A stretch of 64,000 nucleotides of DNA from Bacteroidota bacterium (GCA_022709695.1 JAKLII010000004.1:62001-126000); one strand, 5' to 3'; positions 44,390 through 53,596 are shown, numbered from the stretch's first letter. The notes: generated by a model from the sequence alone, not told the origin. Numbers and translations are program-made.

Positions 44390-44502
44390 CCACATTTTTT
44401 AAACCACACCCAATGGTGTCAGATTAATGCCTATTATTGCATAATAAAACCCAACCGGGACAGGAATCCTGAATGATTCCCTGTTCGGAACCAATTCATC
44501 TA

Positions 44503-45963
44503 ATGAAAACGGTTAAGTTGTCCAAAAACACTTCTCAATCATCCGCCGGAAAAATTGCTCCGGGGAATATTGGTTCACACCCGATAACACTCTCTTTTTC
44601 AGAAGCATTAGAAAAAGAATATCAGGCTGTATTTTTAAGAAATTCGCTCCTACAGTTCAGGATTGCTTTTGCGCTGTTAACCTTCCTGTATGTATTCTTT
44701 GTGGTACTCGATTCCCTTGTAGTTCCTGAATATAAGCATTTCTTTTTTGCCATACGGGTGTATGTGGTCGGGCCGGTATTTCTAGGTGTACTCGGTTGTT
44801 CATTCTTTAAATTCTTCAGGCGGGCCTGGCAGTATCTGCTCTTTGTCTGTTTCATCGTAGCAGGATTCGGTATTAACCTGATGCTGTTTACAGCTCCGTA
44901 TAATATCTATTACAGTATGGGACTTATGCTGATCTTCAGCGCCGGGTATTTCTTTATTAAGCTGAGGTTTATTTACGCATCCCTGGCCGGTTGGATTACG
45001 GTAATCTCCTATACCATAGGTGCCCTGAAGTTTTCTGAAGCCACCCTTACCCTGGTTTTAATGAACAATTTTTTCTTTGTTTCTGCCAATCTGATTGGAA
45101 TGTTTGCTTCCTACAACATTGAGTATTTATCGAGGAAGGATTTTTTCCTAAACCGGATGCTGGATCAGAAAAGGGCAGAACTCGAGTCTCTGAACAGAAA
45201 TCTTGAGTCGATTGTAGATGAGCGTACCCGTGAACTCAGGCTGGCGAAGGAACAGGCGGAGCAATCAGACAGGCTCAAATCTGCCTTCCTGGCCAATATG
45301 AGCCACGAAATACGCACCCCGATGAATGGGATACTGGGGTATGCACAACTCATACCCGAAGCACAGAGCGCCGAAGAGCTGCAGGAATTTCTGAATATTA
45401 TCGACGAAAACGGGAAACACCTTCTGAAACTGATCAATGATATCATCGACCTGTCTAAAATCGAAGCGGGGATGTTTCAGTTCGATATCTCTGATGTGAG
45501 CCTGAATACCATTATCGATGAGGTGGTTCAACTGTGCAGCATGCACGAAAAGGTAACCTCCGGGAATGTGGTGGTATATTCACAAAAAGGTCTGGATAAT
45601 GAAAATGACATCATCTATGTGGATACGACCAGGCTAAAACAGATCCTGATTAACCTTACGGTCAATGCATTCAAATTCACCCACCAGGGTTCAGTGAAGA
45701 TTGGATATACCATCGAAAATGATTTCATCAGGTTTACCGTAAAAGATACCGGGATTGGGATTCCACGGAACCAGCAAAAAGCCATCTTTGATCGTTTTAT
45801 GCAAATCACCGTTGATCATAAGCCCAAAGATCCCGGCACCGGCCTTGGGCTCTCCATCAGCAAAGCGCTGATCAAGCAGATGGGTGGTGAGATTGGAGTG
45901 ATAAGCGAACCCGGACATGGCTCGGAGTTCTATTTCACAGTACCTTACAAACCAGCCTGTTAA
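44503..45963 (+). CDS. Membrane sensor histidine kinase
   Basis: The protein has 486 residues from ATG 44503; an ATG at 44473 would add ten residues and cannot be excluded. Six transmembrane helices (from '[19 protein letters not shown]' to '[15 protein letters not shown]', ~45-210) have very short loops, so the sensor is probably the membrane domain itself. A coiled coil ('[20 protein letters not shown]') leads to the dimerisation domain with His268 in '[16 protein letters not shown]'. The ATPase domain shows '[11 protein letters not shown]', '[11 protein letters not shown]' and '[12 protein letters not shown]'. There is no attached receiver. It is the first gene of a four-gene signalling run (receiver 12 bases downstream, receiver-kinase, LytTR regulator) that ends in a PhcB-like methyltransferase. 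Confidence 0.93.
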   Translation: MKTVKLSKNTSQSSAGKIAPGNIGSHPITLSFSEALEKEYQAVFLRNSLLQFRIAFALLTFLYVFFVVLDSLVVPEYKHFFFAIRVYVVGPVFLGVLGCSFFKFFRRAWQYLLFVCFIVAGFGINLMLFTAPYNIYYSMGLMLIFSAGYFFIKLRFIYASLAGWITVISYTIGALKFSEATLTLVLMNNFFFVSANLIGMFASYNIEYLSRKDFFLNRMLDQKRAELESLNRNLESIVDERTRELRLAKEQAEQSDRLKSAFLANMSHEIRTPMNGILGYAQLIPEAQSAEELQEFLNIIDENGKHLLKLINDIIDLSKIEAGMFQFDISDVSLNTIIDEVVQLCSMHEKVTSGNVVVYSQKGLDNENDIIYVDTTRLKQILINLTVNAFKFTHQGSVKIGYTIENDFIRFTVKDTGIGIPRNQQKAIFDRFMQITVDHKPKDPGTGLGLSISKALIKQMGGEIGVISEPGHGSEFYFTVPYKPAC

Positions 45964-45975
45964 CACCAATTTACC

Positions 45976-46374
45976 ATGACAGACCCAAACACTCCGGACT
46001 GGAAAGACAAACTGATTCTCGTAGTGGAGGATAACTACAGCAATTATCGTTTGCTTGAGTTAGCACTGAGAAAAACGAACGCAAAACTCCACTGGGCGAA
46101 AAATGGCCAGGAAGCCATCTCCTTATGCAGGGAAGTTCAGGATATAGACCTGATTCTGATGGATATTCAGATGCCTGTGATGGATGGATATGAAACCACC
46201 GCCCAGGTAAAAATCCTCAGGCCCGAAATTCCGATCGTTGCACAAACCTCCTACAGCATGACCGGAGACCGGGAGAAAAGTATCGAGGCCGGTTGTATTG
46301 ACCATATTCCCAAGCCCATAATTATCAGCGATTTAATTACAATACTTGCCAAATACATCTCCAGAAATGACTGA
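45976..46374 (+). CDS. Single-domain response regulator
   Basis: The protein has 132 residues and a complete receiver domain without an output domain. The acidic pair is Glu18/Asp19 ('LILVVEDNYSN'), the phosphorylation site Asp63 ('LILMDIQMPVMDGYE'), the switch Thr/Ser in 'VAQTSYSMTGD', and the Lys in 'HIPKPIIISDL'. Of CheY-like type, it probably shuttles phosphate between the upstream kinase and the next protein. It lies 12 bases after the kinase gene, and its last eight bases overlap the start of the receiver-kinase gene. Confidence 0.94.
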   Translation: MTDPNTPDWKDKLILVVEDNYSNYRLLELALRKTNAKLHWAKNGQEAISLCREVQDIDLILMDIQMPVMDGYETTAQVKILRPEIPIVAQTSYSMTGDREKSIEAGCIDHIPKPIIISDLITILAKYISRND

Positions 46375-47452
46375 AACTTTCAACCCTTTTGCCAGGCAGG
46401 AAAAACAGCTCCACCAGATATCGGTTCTCTTCGTGGAGGATGAACTTCATATCCGCAACTTTATCAGCAAATTACTGGATGGACGTGTTGAAAAACTGTT
46501 TTTTGCCACCAATGGCGCCGATGGAATTGAAGTTTTCCATGAACACAAACCCGATCTGCTGATCACAGACATCAGTATCCCTGAAATCAACGGACTGGAT
46601 ATGATCCGCAAGCTGAAACTGACGAACCCGGGACTCTATGTAATCGTAATGTCGGCTTACAGTTTCAAGGAGTATTTTCTGGATGCCATCAGCCTTGGCG
46701 TAAATGGTTATCTGATTAAACCGATTGAGCCGGATAAGCTTTTTTCTATTCTGGATGAGATCTCAGGTTATATACTTATGCACAGAGCTCTTGAAGAAAA
46801 AGAGATAAAAAGGCAGATCGCAGAATCAAACCTTAAAAGGTCACTCGAAGAGAAGGAGATCCTACTCAAGGAGGTGCATCACAGGGTAAAAAACAACATG
46901 CAGATCATCTCCAGCATCCTGAAGATGCAGGAGCGACTGGTGGATGACCCCAAATTAAAAACCGTGCTGGGTGAGAGCCAGAACAGGATTCACTCAATGG
47001 CACTGATTCATGAAAACCTTTACAAGAGTGATAACCTTGCAAGCATTCAGTTCAGAAACTATGTGCAGAGCCTGGTCAATACCATCTCCAGGGGGTATTC
47101 AGACATGCATGGCAAAATCACCTTTGCATTTGAAGTGGATGATATCTACTTTCCACTGGATATTGGAATTCCATGTGGTCTGATTATCAATGAGTTAATA
47201 TCCAATTCATTCAAGCATGCCTTTGCTGACCGCAGGGAAGGACTTATCAGGATCTCTCTCCGGAAAGACCCGAACGCCACCTATCATCTGATCGTATCTG
47301 ATGACGGGATCGGCATCAAACACGATTTTGAGCCTGAAAAGGCAAACACCCTCGGGATGCGGATAGTGTCAAAACTCATTCAACAGATCGAAGGGAAGCT
47401 GGAATTTGATTTTTCAGCAGGGACAAAGTATACCATCAAGTTCAAAGTATAA
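46367..47452 (+). CDS. Receiver domain fused to HisKA_2 histidine kinase
   Basis: The protein has 361 residues from ATG 46367, which overlaps the previous gene by eight bases; a TTG at 46346 is rejected. Residues 15-130 are a receiver with Asp68 ('DLLITDISIPEINGLDM') and Lys118 ('GYLIKPIEPDKL'). A short coiled coil (~138-165) joins it to a HisKA_2-type kinase core with His171 in 'LLKEVHHRVKNNMQI'. An ATPase domain follows ('IINELISNSFKHAF', 'SDDGIGIKHDF', 'NTLGMRIVSKLI'). The receiver should control the kinase, so phosphate from the first kinase could be relayed on to the LytTR regulator encoded next. The same receiver-kinase design is known for PhcR of Ralstonia. Confidence 0.93.
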   Translation: MTETFNPFARQEKQLHQISVLFVEDELHIRNFISKLLDGRVEKLFFATNGADGIEVFHEHKPDLLITDISIPEINGLDMIRKLKLTNPGLYVIVMSAYSFKEYFLDAISLGVNGYLIKPIEPDKLFSILDEISGYILMHRALEEKEIKRQIAESNLKRSLEEKEILLKEVHHRVKNNMQIISSILKMQERLVDDPKLKTVLGESQNRIHSMALIHENLYKSDNLASIQFRNYVQSLVNTISRGYSDMHGKITFAFEVDDIYFPLDIGIPCGLIINELISNSFKHAFADRREGLIRISLRKDPNATYHLIVSDDGIGIKHDFEPEKANTLGMRIVSKLIQQIEGKLEFDFSAGTKYTIKFKV

Positions 47453-47478
47453 AGTTCAAAGTATAAAGTATAAAGGCT
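47437..47478 (+). repeat. Six tandem AAAGTAT/AAAGTTC heptamers
   Basis: Heptads begin at 47437, 47444, 47451, 47458, 47465 and 47472 (C/AAAGTTC, AAAGTAT and a final AAAGGCT). The first two overlap the last codons and stop of the receiver-kinase gene (Lys-Phe-Lys-Val-stop), as if the coding end had been copied into the 44-base gap. The array ends 18 bases before the next ATG. Confidence 0.85.
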
Positions 47479-47496
47479 GAAGTAAAAATTATTGAT

Positions 47497-48228
47497 ATGG
47501 GAAAGCTGAGAATTTTGATTGTTGAGGATGAGTTTCTGGTGGCTGCTGACATCGAAGAGAGCCTGGTTCAGATGGGTTATGAAGTCCAGGGGTGTGTGGC
47601 CAGCGGACAGGCAGCCCTGGATGAAGTGGACCGGTGCCTTCCGGATTTAATTCTGATGGATATCAGACTGAAGGGTGAGATGACCGGTATTGAGGCAGCA
47701 AAAAAGATCCTTCAAACGCATGATGTGCCAATTATCTACCTGACCGCCAATGCGGATCTTGGCACTATTGAACTGGCCAAAGTTTCACTGCCGTATGGGT
47801 ACATCACCAAGCCGTATAATGAAAAAGACCTAAGGACAAATATCGAAATTGCCCGCTATAAATTCGAGAGCGACATTCAGATGAAGGTTGCCAGCGACCA
47901 GTTCCACTCCTTCTTTAAAGCAGGCTCTCCTACCCATGTGGTAATGGATGCAGACACAGGTTTAATCAGGGAGAAACAGGATAACATCTACTATATCGAG
48001 GAAGAAGACTCAGGAAGCAAGCTGCATCTCAGGGATGAGTCCTATTCCATTGCCACACCTCTTGACACTGTTAAAACCCTTCTTCCGGAAGACCTGTTCG
48101 TAAGAATCAATGAGCGTTGCATCATTAATAAGGGGAAGATCTTCAGGATCATGCTCCCGGATATCATCCTGAAGGATGTGATGGTAGTTCTGCCCATTGA
48201 TGCTGATAAATTCAAACTGTTTGAATAG
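47497..48228 (+). CDS. Response regulator with LytTR DNA-binding domain
   Basis: The protein has 243 residues. The receiver (1-120) has Glu10/Asp11 ('ILIVEDEFLVAADI'), phospho-acceptor Asp55 ('DLILMDIRLKGEMTGIE'), Thr83 in 'IIYLTANAD' and Lys105 ('YITKPYNEKDL'). Residues ~150-243 fit a LytTR domain ('DNIYYIEEEDSGSKLHL', 'TPLDTVKTLLPEDLFVRIN', 'RCIINKGKIFRI'), which binds direct repeats upstream of target genes. It is the probable output of the kinase relay encoded just upstream and lies seven bases before the PhcB-like methyltransferase gene, an obvious functional partner or target. Confidence 0.93.
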   Translation: MGKLRILIVEDEFLVAADIEESLVQMGYEVQGCVASGQAALDEVDRCLPDLILMDIRLKGEMTGIEAAKKILQTHDVPIIYLTANADLGTIELAKVSLPYGYITKPYNEKDLRTNIEIARYKFESDIQMKVASDQFHSFFKAGSPTHVVMDADTGLIREKQDNIYYIEEEDSGSKLHLRDESYSIATPLDTVKTLLPEDLFVRINERCIINKGKIFRIMLPDIILKDVMVVLPIDADKFKLFE

Positions 48229-48235
48229 GATTCCC

Positions 48236-49144
48236 ATGGATTTCCCTTTGCCCTTTCCTATGTCTATCTCGACAGATATATCCGAAATACAGGACTGGAT
48301 TGACAATTTGCTAAACCATTCTGGTCCCGATCCACATGAATACGGGGACCTCCTTGCGCTGGTATCTGGGTTAAAGAGTCAGGATGTGCCTGCGGTAAGA
48401 GCGCTTATGATGCCTGTCCTTACCCCTGAAACCATCATCGGATTCTCATTTACCAAGCCGATGGGATACAATGGCGATTTCTTCATTATTGAAAAGATTT
48501 ATCAGGAGTATGTCAATCCTGATCCAAAATACAGCCGCTGGGATCTATTCTTTCACCAACTGCCTGCCGCAAGGGCTGTTGTTAACCGGAAAGAGCTGGC
48601 CATTAAGGTACTTGCTGAGCTGAATAAGAGGCCTGAATACCGGAAGGATGTCCTGGTTCTTGGTTCAGGGCCTGCCAGGGAAATCAATGAATATATGGCA
48701 TCCACGGTGAACAATACTCTGTGGTTTGACCTCCTGGACCTTGACCAGAGAGCCATCACCTATGCCTCCAACCGGAATAAAGCCTATAAAGATTACCTCA
48801 CGTTTCATCATGCCAATGTCATACGGTTCAACCCGTCCAATACCTACGACCTGATCTGGAGTGCCGGTTTGTTTGACTATTTCAAGGACAAGCACTTTGT
48901 GTACATGATCAGGAAGTATTATGAATATCTGAATCCGGGGGGCATGATGATTATTGGAAACTTCTCTGTCAGCAACCCTTCCAGAAAGATTATGGAGGTG
49001 TTGGGCGATTGGTTTTTATACCACAGGTCGGAGGAACAGCTTCTGAAGTTCAGTCAGCAGGCTCATATTCCGGAAAACAATGCCTGGATTATGACTGAGC
49101 CCTTAGGAATCAACCTGTTTCTCACCATCACTAAAGACTTGTAA
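48236..49144 (+). CDS. SAM-dependent methyltransferase of the PhcB / 3-hydroxypalmitate methyl ester family
   Basis: The protein has 302 residues from ATG 48236, seven bases after the LytTR gene's stop; ATG 48260 is an alternative. The pattern is that of the family containing Ralstonia PhcB: 'KPMGYNGDFFIIEKIYQEY' (74-92; usually 'KPRGYAGDY.M...IY'), 'LPAARAVVNRKE' (109-120) and the SAM site 'VLVLGSGPAREINEY' (139-153). Later motifs are 'YDLIWSAGLFDYFKD' and 'LNPGGMMIIGNFS'. PhcB methylates a 3-hydroxy fatty acid to make a volatile quorum signal sensed by PhcS. Many relatives in other phyla have no tested substrate. Position after a kinase/receiver set supports a signalling role. The helicase gene begins at the base after its stop. 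Confidence 0.78.
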   Translation: MDFPLPFPMSISTDISEIQDWIDNLLNHSGPDPHEYGDLLALVSGLKSQDVPAVRALMMPVLTPETIIGFSFTKPMGYNGDFFIIEKIYQEYVNPDPKYSRWDLFFHQLPAARAVVNRKELAIKVLAELNKRPEYRKDVLVLGSGPAREINEYMASTVNNTLWFDLLDLDQRAITYASNRNKAYKDYLTFHHANVIRFNPSNTYDLIWSAGLFDYFKDKHFVYMIRKYYEYLNPGGMMIIGNFSVSNPSRKIMEVLGDWFLYHRSEEQLLKFSQQAHIPENNAWIMTEPLGINLFLTITKDL

Positions 49145-50359
49145 ATGGAGAATTCTGCAGAAACCATTTTTTTTGAAAACCTCCACCTTCATCCTGATGC
49201 CATGGAGGGAATCGCCTCAATGGGTTTTTCGAAACCCACCCCGGTACAGGAGCAGGCTATTCCCGTGATTCTATCCGGAGCCGACCTCATTGCATGCGCA
49301 CAAACCGGGACCGGAAAAACAGCAGCCTTTCTTATTCCGATAATTCATCATATCCTCACACAAACCCGTTCAGGTACGCAGGCTCTGGTCATTGTACCCA
49401 CCAGAGAGCTCACCGTGCAGATTGATCAGCAATTGCAGGGGTTGGGGTACTATTCCGGCATCAGCTCAAAGGCTGTTTACGGAGGAGGTGACGGTGCCGG
49501 ATGGGAGCTTGAAAAAACGGCACTCACCCAGGGATGCGATGTGATTATTGGCACACCGGGAAAACTCCTCCAGCATATGGTAATGGGGTATGTGCAGCTT
49601 GATTCCCTAAAATTTCTGATTCTGGATGAGGCCGACCGGATGCTAGACATGGGGTTCTATGAAGATATCATGAGGATTCTTGACTATCTTCCAAAGAAAA
49701 GGCAAAACCTGATGTTTTCAGCTACCATGCCCCCCCAGATCAGGCAAATGGCCAAAGCCATCATGCACAAACCGGTTGAGATCAGCCTGGCGCTGGCCAA
49801 GCCTGCTGAAGGAATTATGCAATCGGCTTGCCTGGTACAGGAATCGGATAAAGCCCGGCTGATCCATCATTTGCTGGAGGGGAAAAAAATGGAGAGCATT
49901 CTGGTGTTCGCCTCCACCAAATCGAGTGTTAAACAGCTTGCCAAAACCCTGGCAGACATACCCGGTTTCTCTGTACGTGCCATGCATTCCGATCTGGATC
50001 AGCCCACAAGGGAAGCGACGCTGAACAGCTACCGCAACCGTGAGTTCCAGATACTGGTAGCTACCGACATTCTGTCGCGGGGGATTGACATCGACCGCAT
50101 TGAGCTGGTAATCAACTATAATGTCCCTCAGGATGCCGAAGATTACGTCCATAGGGTTGGGCGTACTGCCAGGGCCGAAAACACAGGACTGGCCATCACC
50201 CTGATCAGCCCCAGGGAACTGGAATCCTTTAAAAGAATTGAGAAACTTGTTGGTTATCAAATCTATCGCATGAAACTTCCGGATGGTTTCAAAGAGGGGC
50301 ATGCCCCCGCAACCCCTGAGAGGCCTCATCGGTCTTATAACAGAAAAAAGAAAGGATAA
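49145..50359 (+). CDS. DEAD-box RNA helicase
   Basis: The protein has 404 residues with all core motifs: Q-motif 'GFSKPTPVQEQAIP' (27-40), Walker A 'AQTGTGKT' (52-59), 'PTRELT', DEAD at 161-164 ('LDEADRMLDMGF'), 'SAT', 'VFASTKSSV', 'ATDILSRGIDIDRI' and 'HRVGRTAR'. It unwinds RNA duplexes with ATP in ribosome assembly or mRNA decay, in the cytoplasm. A short basic tail ('HRSYNRKKKG') may bind RNA. It is of RhlE type, but the exact subfamily is not certain. The ATG follows the methyltransferase stop without a gap, and its own stop shares one base with the next gene (TAATG), so the three genes are translationally coupled. Confidence 0.96.
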   Translation: MENSAETIFFENLHLHPDAMEGIASMGFSKPTPVQEQAIPVILSGADLIACAQTGTGKTAAFLIPIIHHILTQTRSGTQALVIVPTRELTVQIDQQLQGLGYYSGISSKAVYGGGDGAGWELEKTALTQGCDVIIGTPGKLLQHMVMGYVQLDSLKFLILDEADRMLDMGFYEDIMRILDYLPKKRQNLMFSATMPPQIRQMAKAIMHKPVEISLALAKPAEGIMQSACLVQESDKARLIHHLLEGKKMESILVFASTKSSVKQLAKTLADIPGFSVRAMHSDLDQPTREATLNSYRNREFQILVATDILSRGIDIDRIELVINYNVPQDAEDYVHRVGRTARAENTGLAITLISPRELESFKRIEKLVGYQIYRMKLPDGFKEGHAPATPERPHRSYNRKKKG

Positions 50360-52248
50360 TGCCGGTTCTCCTGAATGATAAGCGCAATACTCCCAGGTGG
50401 ATGATCTTTCTGATCGATCTTACCCTGGCAGCTGCCTCTGTTGGATTTGCCTATCTGCTCAGGTTCAGCTTTACGGTACCCCCGGAATGGAGGGAAACCA
50501 TCCCTAATGTGCTGTTGGTTGTGCTGATAATCAGGGCAGTAAGTTTTATCCTTGCACGGACCTATTCAGGGATCATCCGCTATACAGGCACGCAGGACCT
50601 GATCAGGATTTTTCTGGTGAACCTTTCCGGAAGTGTTGCCTTCTCTATCATAAACCTTATTCTCAGCAAGGGATTGGGACAACCGCACCTGATTCCATTC
50701 AACGTGGTAATTATCGATTTCCTGCTGCTTACTCTGGCAATGGCCTCTTACAGAATGCTGGTCAAGATGGCCTTCATTGAGCTTAATTACCCAACCCGCC
50801 GCAAATCGGATGTGGTGATCTTCGGAGCCGGCGAAACCGGTCTGATGGCGAAACGGGCTATCGAAGGTGAAAGGGGTAACAAGTATAAAGTCAGTGCATT
50901 TATCGACGACAACCCTTCAAAACACCGGAAGAAACTTGATAACGTGATCATACTGCCGTTTCAGAAGCTTGGGGATCTGCTGAAAGAACAACAGATTGAG
51001 CAGGTGGTGATTGCGGTTCCCGGCATCTCACCGGTCAGAAGGAGCGAAATTGTGGAGGTTTGCCTCGCAAGTGATGTGAAAGTGATGAGTGTTCCGCCGG
51101 TAGCCCGGTGGATCGACGGGGAACTGAGCTACCGCCAGTTGCAGAAGGTAAAAATTGAAGATCTGCTGGGCAGGGATGAGATCGTGATCAATACCGATAA
51201 AATCCGCAGTGAGATCAGGGACAATACCATCATGGTAACCGGTGCTGCCGGAAGCATTGGCAGTGAGCTGGTGCGGCAGATTGCAGGATTTAAGCCCGCT
51301 ACCATCATTTTACTTGACCAGGCTGAAACGCCGCTGTACGAAATAGAAAATGAACTGAACGGAACCTTTCCGGGTACCAAAACCATTTATTTGCTGGCCG
51401 ACATCACAGACCGGAGCCGGATGCAGCGGATTTTCAGGAAATACAAGCCCCGGATCATTTACCATGCAGCTGCGTACAAGCATGTACCGATGATGGAGGG
51501 TAATCCGAGAGAAGCGGTCAGGACGAATGTGCTGGGCACCAAAATCATGGCCGATCTGGCCCATGAAACGGGGGTTGAAAAGTTTGTGATGATCTCTACA
51601 GACAAGGCCGTGAACCCCACCAGTGTGATGGGTGCATCCAAAAGGATGGCCGAAATCTATACCCAAACGCTCAACGGGCAATCATCCACACGGTTCATCA
51701 CCACCCGGTTCGGCAATGTACTGGGATCCAACGGCTCTGTGATCCAACTGTTCCGCCGGCAGATTGAGAACGGTGGACCGGTAACGATCACCCATCCCCA
51801 GGTAACCCGTTATTTCATGACCATTCCTGAAGCCAGCAGGCTGGTGCTGGAAGCTGCTTCAATGGGCGGTGGCGGAGAGATATTCCTGTTCGATATGGGA
51901 GAATCGGTAAAAATCATCGACCTGGCGAAAAAAATGATCAGGTTATCAGGAAAGAACCCGGGTACCGATATCCAGATTGTGTATACGGGTTTACGGCCGG
52001 GTGAAAAGTTGTTCGAAGAATTGCTTACCAGTGGTGAAAATACGATCCACACCGGAAATCCCCATATTCTTGCGGCAAAGGTAAGGGATTACAATTGGGC
52101 GGAAGTTACGGATGCCATTTCAGAACTGCTGCAGAATATGCAGGAATCGGATACCTATGAGGTAGTGCGCTGCCTGAAAAAGATCATCCCGGAGTATGTA
52201 AGCCAGAACAGCCTGTTTGAACAGTTGGATCAGCCTGATCTTCAGTAG
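50359..52248 (+). CDS. FlaA1/CapD-like membrane nucleotide-sugar 4,6-dehydratase
   Basis: The protein has 629 residues. Four transmembrane helices (~12-130) anchor it. A first Rossmann domain follows ('VVIFGAGETGLMAKRAIEG', ~148), then the SDR catalytic domain with 'VTGAAGSIGSELVRQIAGF' (~293). The active-site segment 'MISTDKAVNPTSVMGASKR' has Met-Lys where ordinary epimerases have Tyr-Lys, the mark of WbpM/PglF-type UDP-GlcNAc 4,6-dehydratases. These enzymes start the synthesis of UDP-bacillosamine, QuiNAc or FucNAc for O-antigen, capsule or protein glycosylation. Length and architecture are normal for the membrane form. Here it stands outside a polysaccharide cluster, after the helicase gene, with a one-base overlap. 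Confidence 0.92.
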   Translation: MPVLLNDKRNTPRWMIFLIDLTLAAASVGFAYLLRFSFTVPPEWRETIPNVLLVVLIIRAVSFILARTYSGIIRYTGTQDLIRIFLVNLSGSVAFSIINLILSKGLGQPHLIPFNVVIIDFLLLTLAMASYRMLVKMAFIELNYPTRRKSDVVIFGAGETGLMAKRAIEGERGNKYKVSAFIDDNPSKHRKKLDNVIILPFQKLGDLLKEQQIEQVVIAVPGISPVRRSEIVEVCLASDVKVMSVPPVARWIDGELSYRQLQKVKIEDLLGRDEIVINTDKIRSEIRDNTIMVTGAAGSIGSELVRQIAGFKPATIILLDQAETPLYEIENELNGTFPGTKTIYLLADITDRSRMQRIFRKYKPRIIYHAAAYKHVPMMEGNPREAVRTNVLGTKIMADLAHETGVEKFVMISTDKAVNPTSVMGASKRMAEIYTQTLNGQSSTRFITTRFGNVLGSNGSVIQLFRRQIENGGPVTITHPQVTRYFMTIPEASRLVLEAASMGGGGEIFLFDMGESVKIIDLAKKMIRLSGKNPGTDIQIVYTGLRPGEKLFEELLTSGENTIHTGNPHILAAKVRDYNWAEVTDAISELLQNMQESDTYEVVRCLKKIIPEYVSQNSLFEQLDQPDLQ

Positions 52249-52257
52249 CCAAAGCCC

Positions 52258-53448
52258 TTATTTTACTGCTTTTGCCACCAGATTTGCCGCTTCTTCGAGG
52301 CTGATGGCAGACCACACTTCCATTCCTGAATGATCAATAATCTCTTTGGCTTCGAGGGCATTGGTACCCTGCAGCCTGACGATCACCGGAACTGAAATAT
52401 TGCCGATTGAACGGTACGCTTCCACGATGCCGTTAGCCACCCGGTCGCATCTGACGATTCCACCAAAAATATTGACCAGGATGGCTTTGATATTCGGGTC
52501 TTTCAGGATAATTCTGAAAGCCGATTCCACCCTCCCGGCATCTGCTGATCCTCCCACATCCAGGAAATTGGCAGGCGCAGCACCGCTTTGTTTGACAATA
52601 TCCATGGTGGCCATGGCAAGGCCGGCACCATTGACCATACATCCCACATTGCCATCGAGTTTCACATAGTTCAGGTGGTGGGAGGCTGCCTCAACTTCTG
52701 TGGGATCCTCTTCCATAAGATCGCGCATGGCAAGAATATCAGGGTGCCTGAACAGGGCACTGTTGTCTACAGCCAGCTTGGCATCGGCAGCAAACACACG
52801 TCCGTCAGCAGCCCTGAAGAGCGGGTTGATTTCCAGCAAGGATGCATCCAGGCCCTGGCAGGCTTCGTACAAAGCCATCACCATCCTGACCATATTCTGA
52901 TGAGAGATCCCTGAAAGACCCAGATTGAATGCAATCCGTCTTGCCTGAAACGGTATCATCCCGGTAACCGGATGTATCTCCTCTGTGAAAATCTGCTCCG
53001 GGGTTTCTTCAGCCACCTGCTCAATGTCCATCCCGCCGCGTGGGCTGTACATGCAAACCAACCTGCCCTTTTTCCGGTCGAGCAGAAAGGAGAGGTAAAA
53101 CTCCTGCGGTTCCTCTGCTCCCGGGTAAAAAATGTCCTGCTCAAGATACACCTTACGAACCAGTTTGCCGGTGGATAAAGTTTGCGGGGTTACAAGCATC
53201 ATTCCCAGTATTTTACCTGCCAGAGCACCGGCTTCTTCAGGCGAACCTGCGATTTTAACGCCGCCTCCTTTCCCACGGCCACCCGCATGAATCTGTGCCT
53301 TTACAGCAAACCGCTTACTGCCGGTTTCTTCTGAAATAGTATTCGCTGCAGCGATGGCTTCTTCCGGCGTTTTAGCCAGACGTCCAACCGGAACGGTTAC
53401 TCCAAACGCCGAAAGCAGTTTTTTTGCCTGGTATTCATGCAGGTTCAT
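52258..53448 (-). CDS. sucC: Succinyl-CoA synthetase beta subunit (ADP-forming)
   Basis: The protein has 396 residues, normal for SucC. It begins 'MNLHEYQAKKLLSAFGV', then the ATP-grasp domain with 'AVKAQIHAGGRGKGGGVK' and 'LEINPLF' (metal-binding Glu/Asn). The C-terminal CoA-ligase domain contains 'GNVGCMVNGAGLAMATMDI', 'NFLDVGGSADAGRV' and 'VNIFGGIVRCDRVANGI'. With SucD it converts succinyl-CoA, ADP and phosphate to succinate, ATP and CoA in the TCA cycle. The sucD gene is not in this window, which is common in Bacteroidota, where the two can be apart. It is convergent with the dehydratase gene, 9 bases between stops. Confidence 0.97.
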   Translation of the reverse strand: MNLHEYQAKKLLSAFGVTVPVGRLAKTPEEAIAAANTISEETGSKRFAVKAQIHAGGRGKGGGVKIAGSPEEAGALAGKILGMMLVTPQTLSTGKLVRKVYLEQDIFYPGAEEPQEFYLSFLLDRKKGRLVCMYSPRGGMDIEQVAEETPEQIFTEEIHPVTGMIPFQARRIAFNLGLSGISHQNMVRMVMALYEACQGLDASLLEINPLFRAADGRVFAADAKLAVDNSALFRHPDILAMRDLMEEDPTEVEAASHHLNYVKLDGNVGCMVNGAGLAMATMDIVKQSGAAPANFLDVGGSADAGRVESAFRIILKDPNIKAILVNIFGGIVRCDRVANGIVEAYRSIGNISVPVIVRLQGTNALEAKEIIDHSGMEVWSAISLEEAANLVAKAVK

Positions 53449-53522
53449 AGGCGGGTATTTTAAGGCTTGCTAAAATAACCATTAAACTGAACCTGATGTT
53501 CAAAGAGGGGGCAGATGTAAGC

Positions 53523-53551
53523 AAAAAAATGGGCTCCTTTCAGAGCCCATT
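53523..53551 (-). terminator. Rho-independent terminator of the RRM gene
   Basis: On the minus strand AATGGGCTC / GAGCCCATT (9 bp, 53528-53551, six-base loop) is followed by seven T (53523-53529). It lies 45 bases after the RRM protein's stop. Confidence 0.95.
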
Positions 53552-53596
53552 ACGCGTTATAGTTTGTTGCTTGCCGGTTCAGGCAAAACCCCGGTG

